Positions 21,483 to 30,644 of a stretch of DNA of 64,000 bases are shown piece after piece. The notes under the pieces are model-generated. The model had not been told where the DNA came from. It saw only the letters and a program-made list of their open reading frames with translations, and did not search any database. This DNA comes from Selaginella moellendorffii (taxonomy: Eukaryota > Streptophyta > Lycopodiopsida > Selaginellales > Selaginellaceae): assembly GCF_000143415.4 (NCBI RefSeq), contig NW_003314334.1, positions 879,710-943,709 on the forward strand, read 5' to 3'. The first letter of the stretch is position 1, and the number at the start of each line of letters is the position of its first letter. The position numbers and the translations under genes were made by a program.

Positions 21483-24329
21483 TCAAACGGATTGTTTGTA
21501 AATGTTGGACAAAAGCACGTACGGAGCAGCGCAATCCAGCGACGCCCCAAGATCATCGCCGCGGAAGCTCCGTACGCCCCCTGTCCGGCCCCCGGCAAGG
21601 AGCGCCATGGCCGCCGCTCGATCGGCCTTGAAGGGCATCTCTCTCGCGAGCTCTTGCGCCTCGCGGATCCACCCAATCCGCGAGAAGAGATCGATGACGC
21701 AGGCGTAGTGCTCCGCGATTGGATCCACGCTGAAATCGGCTTGCATCGACGTGAAGTAGGATCGCCCGCGGCGGAAATCGCCGCTTTGGCTGCAGGCCGC
21801 GAGGATGGAGACGATCGCGGCCTTGTCTGCGACGAATCCCTCGACCACCATCTCCGAGAAGAGCTCTAGCGCCAAGATGGAATGCCCGTTCTGGGCATAT
21901 GCTGTGACCATCGCGGACCAGCAAATTTCATCTCTTCTCGGGATGGAATCGAAGACCCTCTTGGCTCTAATCGTCTTTCCACTGCGCGCAAGGATTCCAA
22001 TCATTGCTGTCGCTACCCTCTCGTCGTGTTCTAGCGCTCCATCGATGAGAACGTCTCGCCCCAGTTCGAATTCCTCGATCATCGCGGCGGCGTCCAGGGC
22101 GATCACCAGCGTCGCTCGATCCGGCTGGATTCCCTGCGATTTCATCTGCTGGTAGAGCTCCAGCCCGGCGCCCGGATGCCCGTTCTGGGCGTACGCGCCG
22201 ATCATAGCGTTCCAGGTCGCGGTGTTGACCGTGTTCTTCGCGTGGATCGCCCGGTCAAACGCGGTCTTCGCCTCCTCCAAGCTCTTACACTTGCCATACA
22301 TGGCGATCGCCGCGTTGGTCGCGAGGATTTGGATCTCCTCGCGGGGATTCGAGGAGAGGCTGATCATCTGGGCGTGGATCTTCCTCGCGAGCGTCAAATC
22401 CCCGAGGCTCGAGCACGCATCCATGGCGCTCGCGAAGCTCGCGGCGTCGGGCTCGCAGCGGTGATCCATCATCGCAGCGAAGATCTCGAGAGCTTCTCTG
22501 GGACGATTGTTGCGAGCGTAGGCCTGGATCAGGCTTGTCCACACCGCCGCGTCGCGATCGTCTCCATCGCCCTGTTCTTTCTCCAATCCATCGAAGACCC
22601 TCTTGGATTCTTCCACGAATCCGAGTCTCCCATACATCTGGATGAGCGCCGTCGCGATCGAATTCTCGCGATCCATGCTCGCGATCCGCGAGTGGAATCG
22701 CCTGCCAAGATCGATGCTCGAGCAAACGCTCAAGATCGAGAGGAATGCCAGGCGATCCGGCACGATACCACGGCGATCCATCCGCTGGAAGAGCTCCAGC
22801 GCCTGGGATCCATAGCCGCTTTGCGCGTAGCTCGCGATCATCGCACTCCAGCACGAGGCGTCTGGATCGCCCAAGCGATCAAACACCGACTTGGCTTCCT
22901 CGAGAGATCCACACCGGCGATAGAGATTGACGAGGTGGCTGCCAAGAACATTGTCTCGATCCATGCTCCGGCCATAGAAGCTCTCGATGTGGGCGTGGAT
23001 CATTCGCCCGGGATCGATAGCTCGCTGCTTCAAGCATCCGGCTAGAAGCGTGGCATAAGTGATTCTATCTGGAAGAACACCCTCTTGGATCATCCAGAGG
23101 TAGAGAAGAACACTCTCCAGAAAATGCCCATTAGCGGCATTTGCTGATATTATCGCAGTCCATGACACAAGATCTCTCTCTTCCATCGCGGCAAAAACAT
23201 TCCGCGCTCTCTCCACGCTGCCACATCTTCCGTACATCGTGATCAAGGCGTTGTCAAGGAAAAGAGCCGAACCGATCGCGCACAGAAAGATCAATCCATG
23301 AATCTTCACTCCATGCGCAAGGTGCTCGCTCCCACAGCACGAATCTAGCAGGACCGAGAAGCTCATCCGGTCCGGTCTGACGCTCTTCAACTGGATCATA
23401 GATTCCAGCGCTTGGATCGCCTCCGTAAAACACCCGTTCTGGGCATTTGCCGCGATGATCGCGTTCCACGACGCAAGATTTCGCAAGCCCATGGTCGCAA
23501 ACACCGCTCTTGCCTCTTCTACTCTCCGGCACCGCCCGTACATCCGGATCAGTGCGTTGTCTATCGCTGGGTCACCACGGAGAGCCTTCCGTACGCTCTC
23601 TTTGTCGATGAATCGCCCAATCTCAAGCTCTCGCGGACGATCGCCCCCACATCCGTCCAGCAGGCTAGCTAGCGTGATGCGATCCGGCGGCACCGCGCTC
23701 TCATCCATCTTGCGATAGAGCTCTAGCGCTCGATCGAGCTCGCCATGCTGGGAGAGAACCGCGATGATCGAATTCCATGCGATCACGTCCTTGGCGAGGA
23801 TCGAGTGAAACGCCGAGAGGGATTCTTCCACGCTGCCCAGCCGGCCATAGGCGTTGACGATCGCGGTGCCCACGATCGTCTCGCCGTGGATGCCTGCCGA
23901 GATGGTTTCCGCGTGGATCTCCCGGATGGATTGGAGCGAATCAAGAGCGCCCAGCAGCGCGACGAAGACGACGCTGTCTGGGCGGAGCCCCGATCGCTGG
24001 ATCATGTCCGAGTAGAGCTCCACAGCCGCGGTGGAATGCCCATTCTGGGCAAAGGCCGCGATCATGGAGCTCCACGAGAAGAGATTCTTGCGGGCGATGG
24101 AATGGAACACCTTGGCCGCCTCATCCACTCGGCCACACTCGCCATACATCCTCACGACGAGGTTTTGGAGGAATCGATCGTGGCGGTGGCGGGACGAGGC
24201 GATTATCCGCTGGTGGACGAGAGATCCCTCGGCGAAGTCCCGCGATCGCGCGCATTCTCGCAGGAGAGAGGCAAATCCCTGCGCGTCGAGGTCGCCCACG
24301 AGGCTGGATTTGAGGCGCTCGCTCGTCAT
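21483..24329 (-). CDS. PLS-class pentatricopeptide repeat protein with truncated E region
   Basis: An intronless frame of 948 residues, starting at the first ATG in frame (24329). It consists of about twenty PPR motifs in P, L and S variants (for example LFSWSSMIAAFAQNGH and VVRMYGECGRVDEAAKVF), which bind organelle RNA one base per motif. The C-terminus enters the E-domain-like segment ending YVLLSNIYKQSV and stops there, with no E+ or DYW deaminase. Such proteins act in organelle RNA editing or processing, often with a partner supplying the deaminase. Targeting is not obvious from the N-terminus, so an unseen 5' exon is possible. The target RNA is unknown. Confidence 0.9.
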   Translation of the reverse strand: MTSERLKSSLVGDLDAQGFASLLRECARSRDFAEGSLVHQRIIASSRHRHDRFLQNLVVRMYGECGRVDEAAKVFHSIARKNLFSWSSMIAAFAQNGHSTAAVELYSDMIQRSGLRPDSVVFVALLGALDSLQSIREIHAETISAGIHGETIVGTAIVNAYGRLGSVEESLSAFHSILAKDVIAWNSIIAVLSQHGELDRALELYRKMDESAVPPDRITLASLLDGCGGDRPRELEIGRFIDKESVRKALRGDPAIDNALIRMYGRCRRVEEARAVFATMGLRNLASWNAIIAANAQNGCFTEAIQALESMIQLKSVRPDRMSFSVLLDSCCGSEHLAHGVKIHGLIFLCAIGSALFLDNALITMYGRCGSVERARNVFAAMEERDLVSWTAIISANAANGHFLESVLLYLWMIQEGVLPDRITYATLLAGCLKQRAIDPGRMIHAHIESFYGRSMDRDNVLGSHLVNLYRRCGSLEEAKSVFDRLGDPDASCWSAMIASYAQSGYGSQALELFQRMDRRGIVPDRLAFLSILSVCSSIDLGRRFHSRIASMDRENSIATALIQMYGRLGFVEESKRVFDGLEKEQGDGDDRDAAVWTSLIQAYARNNRPREALEIFAAMMDHRCEPDAASFASAMDACSSLGDLTLARKIHAQMISLSSNPREEIQILATNAAIAMYGKCKSLEEAKTAFDRAIHAKNTVNTATWNAMIGAYAQNGHPGAGLELYQQMKSQGIQPDRATLVIALDAAAMIEEFELGRDVLIDGALEHDERVATAMIGILARSGKTIRAKRVFDSIPRRDEICWSAMVTAYAQNGHSILALELFSEMVVEGFVADKAAIVSILAACSQSGDFRRGRSYFTSMQADFSVDPIAEHYACVIDLFSRIGWIREAQELAREMPFKADRAAAMALLAGGRTGGVRSFRGDDLGASLDCAAPYVLLSNIYKQSV

Positions 24330-24597
24330 CGCCCATTCTTTGGAAGTTCCTCTCACATTTTCGTGAGAATGCTGTGCGATCCCTGGAGTGAGGCCAGTGT
24401 AAGAAGAAACAAGGCCACACCTGTGGACATCATCGCTACTCTGCGAGCGTTGGAACGAGCGAAATGCCTTCGAAGAACCCTAATAATTTGGAAAGTCAAA
24501 TATGCTAGAATATACTTATAGAAGAGCCCTAATACATTGAAAAAGTGATATTCTAGGATATGCTTTATTTTGAAAATGGCCTTTTTGCCTTTTGTCG

Positions 24598-25146
24598 TTA
24601 TCTATGGATTTCGAGCACTGGAATTGGAGCGAGCATTCGTCTTTCCCAAAGTGGTGTCACGCCACTTGATTCCTTTCCACGATCATCATCGTGCTCGTGC
24701 TTTGCGAAGCTTGTCAATCTTTCAAACCTGTCCTTCCAAACAGTGTTGCCCCGAACCTTCGCGAAGAGCTCGGATGGAAGACGTCGATACTGCGAGCTGG
24801 ATCGTTGTTCCTCTCCAGAATTCGAAGGAGAGGTGCTGGAAGTGGAAGCTCCTCCAAAGAGCCTCCTCACCAGCCTCGAGCACCATCCATCACTACTGTG
24901 CTTCTCTTGGAAAACCCCCTTTCTCGTGAAGATGCTCCTCAATCGTCCCGAGCATCCAACACTCACAAAATCCTCCTCCTCCTTTCTCTGCCGCTGTCGC
25001 TGCTGCTGCTGCTGCTGATGATGATGATGATCTCCGTCTTGAGAACACTGTAAATCCAAGTCCTGCATTTCAATCCCGGAAAGACGAGGTAGCAAGGTAC
25101 CTCCAGTAACTTGGCGCTGGCCACTCGGAGAGCTATAAGACTTCAT
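24598..25146 (-). CDS. uncharacterised protein with His/Gln-rich tract
   Basis: An open frame of 182 residues from ATG 25146. I do not recognise the family. A low-complexity run of four His and six Gln followed by alternating Gln/Arg lies at about residues 40-54. A Cys- and Arg-containing middle part follows (CSGRLRSIFTRKGVF, WCSRLVRRLFGGA), then a Ser-rich linker. The C-terminus reads TPLWERRMLAPIPVLEIHR. No membrane segment or signal is seen. GC-rich codon usage resembles the neighbouring genes. It could be a real single-exon gene of unknown function. Confidence 0.5.
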   Translation of the reverse strand: MKSYSSPSGQRQVTGGTLLPRLSGIEMQDLDLQCSQDGDHHHHQQQQQQRQRQRKEEEDFVSVGCSGRLRSIFTRKGVFQEKHSSDGWCSRLVRRLFGGASTSSTSPSNSGEEQRSSSQYRRLPSELFAKVRGNTVWKDRFERLTSFAKHEHDDDRGKESSGVTPLWERRMLAPIPVLEIHR

Positions 25147-25383
25147 CCTACGAGGTCGTCGACTCGTGGCTCCATCCGTGCTTTAAAAAGAACGAGTAAA
25201 CAAGGAACTGTTCAACTCTAGCCGCCACTTACCGCGTTACAAACCTGGGATCAGCTCCATTGATCACGCGTTTGAAAGTTTCTCTCTGCTGGTAGGCTAG
25301 CGAGTCCTGGAAGATCAATTAAAAACCTTATCTAGTTAATAGTTAATCCGCAGAAAGCAGAGTATAGATTCCTCGTTGCCAGT

Positions 25384-26710
25384 TCAAAGTCGAGACTTTC
25401 TCTCGGAACCAAGCTTCGACTCCTTGTCGCCGTCAAATACAACAACAACTTTTCCCAAGACCTCTCTTTGCACGATGGATGAGAAAGCCAAATTAACCTG
25501 AAAACAAGCATTAGATGGCACTGCTCAATCGGCATCTAGAATGTGAGAGACTGACCTCGGACAAATCGTAAGTGTGTGAAACATTGATCTGGATCGAACC
25601 ATCCGCAAGCATTTCAATTAACTGTTGTAGGGAAGTTTCTAGGACCTCTGGGTGGTGTACCTTATAGCTTCCCCAGTAAAGTCCATGGACTGTCAAGTTC
25701 TATAAAAGAAGAACAAAAACTTTACATCCACAAGCTTAAAGGCAAGCATACTGACCTTAACAAGTGCTATGTTTGCAGGAAGAGAAGGGATCTCTCCACT
25801 TGCAAAGCCAACTATTATGATTTGTGCTCCCCAGCGGCAGAGCCTGAGGCCTTCCTTGAAATGCTTCCCCCCGACAGGATCATAGAGCACATCGACTCCA
25901 GAGAGCTTTCTACTTTTCAAGAATGCTGGTACGGCTTTGAGGAGGCTCTCAGTCCCGGAATCAACCACAAGGTCGGCCCCCATTGATCTTAAAAGACTTG
26001 TCTTGCTACTCCCTCTGAAAATTCCTGCGTTAGCTAAAGAGTATGGAATGGAATAAATACCTTGCAGTAGCTATAACGATCGCTCCACACAACTTGCCGA
26101 TTTGTACTGCTGCCAGGCCAACTCCACCAGCAGCTCCGAGCACGAGCAGCACCTGAAAGATATAAGAATCAAATCTGCAAGCAATTCCAGGAAAAAACAT
26201 CACATACCTGTCCTCGTCTAAGATTTGCTCGGTGAACTAATCCAACGTGTGAAGTTCCAAACGCGACTGGAAGCCCTGCTGCTGCAATGAGATCACAGCC
26301 AGAGGGAACCTTGTAGCTGGAAGAAAAAACCAAGACTTGTAAAATCTAGCCAAGAGAAAAGATACTTACAGATATTTTTCGTCAGTGACCAGCTCCTCGG
26401 CATAAGATCCCAGGTCCACCACGCCACAGACGTGATCCCCCACCTTAACGCGTTTGACGTGATCCCCAACCTCGATCACCGCGCCCGAGAAATCACCACC
26501 GGGGGTGAATGGCAGCGCTGGCTTCTCCTGGTACTTACCCTCGATCGACAAAACTGTGGCGAAATTCACACTCACGGCGGCTACCCGGACTCTCACCGAG
26601 GAATTCGATACCATCCGGGGCCGTGGATGATCCTCGTCGACGAAGAGAGGGCCATTCTCGGATGGAGCAAGCGTTGGATCGCCATAGGACTTGACGAGCA
26701 GCGCCCTCAT
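25384..26710 (-). CDS. NADPH:quinone oxidoreductase-like protein (zeta-crystallin type MDR)
   Basis: Six exons (26710-26370, 26316-26208, 26152-26061, 26014-25756, 25699-25556, 25497-25384) encode 352 residues. The medium-chain dehydrogenase fold lacks the structural zinc Cys cluster, as in quinone oxidoreductases, which reduce quinones or reactive enones with NADPH. The GroES-like N-terminal half contains PALPFTPGGDFSGAVIEVG. The nucleotide-binding loop is LGAAGGVGLAAVQIGK. Further family blocks are DVLYDPVGGKHF and VHGLYWGSY. The C-terminus ends in a charged tail. Its ATG lies only 54 bases after the stop of the upstream same-strand gene. Confidence 0.9.
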
Positions 26711-26764
26711 TGCGCCCTCCCTTGACTAAAAACCCTGGAAAAATGGAGCGCCCATGTCAACCGC

Positions 26765-27328
26765 TTATAACATGAGATTGGAGAAGTAGCTTTGGAACTC
26801 GGCATCGATCGTGGGAGCGCTGTCTTCTTGCTCCAATCGCGGCCTCCCGGAAGAAAGAACGAATAGTTTCCTGTCGCTGGCGTTGTCTTCTTCGATCGCA
26901 TCGCGGCGCTGCGATAGATCGTCCCCGGTGATGGATTCGTGGAGAAGAGGAGGGAGATCCCGGAAAGATCCAGCTCGTTCTTGGTCGATCCCGTCGCGAT
27001 GCAACGATATTTCGGAGCCGGAGATGGAATCTTGGAGGAGAGGAAAAGCATTGTGGCAAGATTTACCTCGTTCTTGGTCGTCCACTTCCTCCTCGATGCT
27101 CGTCACCGTGCTGGCGCTGGCGCTCAGCTCGCATTGCATCTCCTGGGGCGAGATTTCGGTCCGGCCAATGCGATTCGCGCTTGAACCGCTGGAATTCTTC
27201 GAATCCTCGGCCTCTTCCTCAGCTTCTACTCTGGATCGCTTGCAATCGCTCGCAGCCTCACGAAGATCGCCGCCATTGCGGCAGCTCCCCTTTCTTTTTT
27301 TGGAGTCGCTGCCCTGATGATCATCCAT
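26765..27328 (-). CDS. uncharacterised acidic protein with a 31-residue tandem repeat
   Basis: An open frame of 187 residues from the ATG at 27328. I do not recognise it. It begins with a basic patch that could be a nuclear localisation signal (KKRKGSCRNGG, CKRSR), followed by Glu/Ser-rich sequence. Residues 84-114 and 115-145 are tandem copies of one unit (each opens DQER and contains PLL-(Q/H)-(D/E)-SI). The C-terminus ends DAEFQSYFSNLML. It is probably disordered. It lies 54 bases upstream of the quinone oxidoreductase start, so a shared or overlapping transcript is possible. Confidence 0.5.
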   Translation of the reverse strand: MDDHQGSDSKKRKGSCRNGGDLREAASDCKRSRVEAEEEAEDSKNSSGSSANRIGRTEISPQEMQCELSASASTVTSIEEEVDDQERGKSCHNAFPLLQDSISGSEISLHRDGIDQERAGSFRDLPPLLHESITGDDLSQRRDAIEEDNASDRKLFVLSSGRPRLEQEDSAPTIDAEFQSYFSNLML

Positions 27329-27788
27329 GCATGATCGATATCCCTTCTTCACGATATGGTGGTTTTGCTTCTAGCCTGGTTGGGCCACACGGTCCAAAAT
27401 TCCACTAGGAATAGCGTACGAACACATGAAAATCTTAGCCTTTTGTTGATAGCAACGGTTCTAGAGAAGCGCACAGGGCATGGGCGATCAGGCGAGCATA
27501 TTCCATAACGTGGCATATTCCGTTTTTCTTTAACCATCCGTTAAAAGCAGAAGTGAATATTCTGGCAGGTCTCGATGAGAGACACGTGGACGGCCAGACA
27601 AATCACCTGCTTCATTTCTTCTCCTTCCGCCCAGCGAAATGTAGCAGCCTCTTTCTTAGGGTTGGATTGGAACGGCAAGATCTCGCTAGGGCGTCGAAAT
27701 CCCGCGCCGCGGCGTCGATCTTTAGCTTGGCGAGGTGAGGAATTCTCGCGGCCTGTGCTGGCATTGTGATCTCCAGGCGGGAGGAGGA
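27329..27788. promoter_or_regulatory. divergent promoter region
   Basis: 460 bases lie between the starts of the acidic-protein gene (minus) and the MA3 gene (plus). No other gene is seen. Confidence 0.4.
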
Positions 27789-29891
27789 ATGGCCGTCTTG
27801 ACGGATGATCAGCGCAAAGTCATGAGCTCCGCTTGCATGGAGAGGGGCCGGGAGAAGAATTCGAGCAATCGTAAAAAGCCATGCAAGGCAAAGAAAGGTT
27901 TGCATGAATTTCGGATCCATCGATTCGTGTTCTCTCGATTAAAATTTTTTGTTCTCTCTAGCTGGCGGGAGCGGGAAAGGCACCTGGGGCAGCCAACTGG
28001 ATCAGATAGTCGAGCTTAGAATCCATCCCGACGATCCAAATTACGATAGCGAGGAAGTAAGTTCATTTTTTTTTTCGATAGAAAACGCAAGTTACGATAG
28101 ATTTTTTATCTGTTCTAGGAACCTTACTGGCTGGTGGAAGCTCCGGTTGCCGAATCCGTGGAAGAATTCAAGGGAAGAGTCCTGTTAGCCATCGAGGAGT
28201 ACTTCATGTCGTCGAACATAGACGAGGCAGCTCAAGAGCTACGTGATCTCGGGTGCCCGGACTTTCAGCACTACTTTGTGAAGAAGCTCGTCTCCATAGC
28301 CATGGACAAGCGTGATCGCGAGAAGGAAAAGGCCGCGGTGCTGCTCTCGGCATTGTATGCCGACGTTGTTCCAGCGGACCAGATGGCTAAAGGCTTCCGG
28401 AAGTTGCTTCTCTCAGTGGACAACTTGGTGCTGGATAATCCCAACGCAGTCAAGATCTTGGCGGTGTTCGTGGCTCGCGCAGTGGTGGACGACATACTTC
28501 CACCCGCATTTCTCACGGACGCACAGAAGCTCTTGGCAGAAGGATCCAAGGGGATGGAAGTTGTGAACAAGGCTATGGCAACGCACTTGGGACCATCTGC
28601 TCATGCCGACATGGTGGAGAAGAAATGGGGAGGAAGTACTCGCTCAACGGTGGAGCTTCTGGTGAAGAAGATAGACGAGACGCTCGAGGAGTATAGAGAA
28701 TCCGGGGACGTAACAAAGGCCTGCCAGTGCATCCGAGAGCTTGACATGGGCTACTATCACCACGAGCTCGTGAAGAGGGCCGCTACCTTGTCCCTGAAGA
28801 GCAACAAGAGCACGCAAAGTTCCTTGTTGGCGTTACTCAAGCACTGCTCGGAAGAAGGCCTCATCAGCCCCAGCCAGATGTCGAAAGGCTTCATGAGATG
28901 TCTCGAGGAGTCGAGCGCCGAGGCTCGCGAGAAGTTGAAGCCGCTGGTGTCAGCGGCAGTGAATGAAGGATGGCTGAGTCCTTCGCTCCAGACTTCGTTA
29001 GCTTCGGCAGCTCCAGAGCCCGACTTCTCAAGCGCAGAGTTCAAGAAAAAGTCCACGGCCATCATCCACGAGTACTTCTCGTCCGACGACTCCCAGGAAG
29101 TTTTGAGGAGCTTGCAAGACCTGGCGAGCGTCCAGGACTTGTACCCTCTCTTCATCAAGAGGCTCATTCTGCTAGCGATGGACAGGAGAAGCCGGGAGAA
29201 AGAGATGGCTTCGAGCTTGCTGTCAATTATCCACACAGAGTCCGACACTGACCAAGTTGCCAAGGGGTTCGTCCTGCTTCTCGAGTCCGCCGAAGACACA
29301 GCACTGGACACTCCAGACGCAGGAACTCAGCTCACTTTCTTCCTCGCCAGGGCCGTGTTTGACAACGTCCTCACGCCGTTCTACCTGGAACAGATCAAGG
29401 GACAACTTCTAGAGAACTCGCTGGGAAGAGAGATCGTCGGCAACGCCAAGAGCATCCTCTCGGCCCAACACGCCGGCGAGAGGATCCTCCGGTGCTGGGG
29501 TGGCGGCACAGGCTGGGCGATCGAAGACGCGAAAGACAAAGTTTTTAAGATCGTGGAGGAGTTCGAAGCTGGCGGGGACTTGACGGAGGCGTGCCGGTGC
29601 ATCCGCGAGCTCAACATGCCGTTTTTCCACCACGAGATCGTCAAGCGGGTGCTAGACATGGCGATGGAGAAGCAAAACGAGCGGCCGCTGGAGCTGCTGG
29701 AGCAGTGCTCGAGGGAGGGGCTCATCACCACCAGCCAGATGTGTGCCGGATTCACCAGGGTCTACAACTTGCTCAACGAGCTCGCGCTCGACGTCCCCAA
29801 CGCGCACGAGAAGTTCCAGAGCTACGTCGAGACCGCGAAGCAGGCGAAGTGGCTGCGCGGCGAGTTTGATTTCCAGGGAGGCCTGTGCTAG
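27789..29891 (+). CDS. MA3-domain translation regulatory factor (MRF/ECIP1, PDCD4-like)
   Basis: Three exons (27789-27897, 27962-28056, 28119-29891) encode 658 residues. Plant MRF proteins bind eIF4A through MA3 domains and tune translation downstream of TOR; ECIP1 also links to ethylene signalling. The N-terminus has the family block GGSGKGTWGSQLDQ. Four MA3 repeats follow at about residues 85-200, 244-360, 376-490 and 535-650. Each contains a form of the ECIREL/LRDLG and HxxVKR signatures (HYFVKKLVSIAMD, YYHHELVKRA, LFIKRLILLAMD, FFHHEIVKRVLDMAM). The order and spacing match the plant four-MA3 family. The frame is intact. Confidence 0.93.
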
Positions 29892-30110
29892 ATCGAAGCG
29901 CAAGAGTTTTGGAGGATCTCACCGAAGAAACTTTGGATCACTGCGACAAGGGTACGTAAATTTTCCATCCTTTTTGTTCTTGACAGTGGGTATTTTGTTC
30001 TTGGGCAGTGGCTGACACTCGAGCTCCATGCCAGCATCGATCTTGTGAATAAACCCAGAAGAGAATTTGTGGAAAAAACTAGCCTACATTTTGCGCGTCC
30101 TTCGTCTTCT

Positions 30111-30287
30111 TCATCGCATCTTTGCTTCGTTGAAGACGACGTGCTTGTTTACCCGTGGATCGTACTTGACGAGCTCCAGCTTGTGGGGCGTCTTGCGCGG
30201 ATTCTTGGAGGTGACATAGAAGAATCCCGTGGCCGCCGAGGAGACGAGGCGGATGAGAATGCGCCCAGTCTTCTTCCCCTTCGCCAT
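30111..30287 (-). CDS. bL33-type organellar ribosomal protein L33
   Basis: A 58-residue single-exon gene from ATG 30287 to TGA 30111-30113. It begins [20 protein letters not shown], has [19 protein letters not shown] in the middle and ends VFNEAKMR, which fits bL33 of the large ribosomal subunit. It lacks the zinc-binding Cys pairs, as in the Cys-free bL33 form. The short basic N-terminus and family comparison suggest the mitochondrial ribosome. A telo-box (AAACCCTAA, 30295-30303) lies directly upstream, as is common in plant ribosomal protein genes. It is convergent with the MA3 gene, 219 bases away. Confidence 0.9.
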   Translation of the reverse strand: MAKGKKTGRILIRLVSSAATGFFYVTSKNPRKTPHKLELVKYDPRVNKHVVFNEAKMR

Positions 30288-30644
30288 CGCCTATAAACCC
30301 TAAATCTCCAATCGCCCAAAGCCCTAAATCTTCATAGATCTCGACGGTCCACGTGTGGACGATTGGGGCCGTGCCACATGTCGGGCGCAGAAGGGCGCAT
30401 TGCTGGCGCGCTTGCGACTGTTGGATTGGGGGAAGATCGGAAAGACTAGAGTGGGGGTTTTTTGTTGATTGGGGAAGCGTGTCGAGGGATCTCGCGAAGC
30501 ATTTTGCTGTGGATTGCTGGATTTGCGCTTTGCGCTTTGTGGCGAGCTAAGGGACGCTGGTGATCGTGTTAACCCTAAATCTCTTCTTCTCTCCGGGCGG
30601 GGCGGGGCGAGCGGTCGATCCATCCATGCGTGTGCGCCGCGGCG
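30288..30644. promoter_or_regulatory. divergent promoter between bL33 and lipase genes, with short uORF
   Basis: 357 bases lie between the two starts. Telo-box-like units lie at 30295-30330. An upstream ATG at 30626 opens a 12-codon frame ending at 30664, overlapping the lipase start codon in another frame, and could lower lipase translation. Confidence 0.4.

Noticed and set aside
22176-23045. 289-codon plus-strand frame within the PPR gene
   Set aside because: An antisense shadow of the PPR repeats; no domain is seen.
24330-24356. PPR start at a GTG at 24356
   Set aside because: The first ATG in frame is 24329, which is the expected plant nuclear start.
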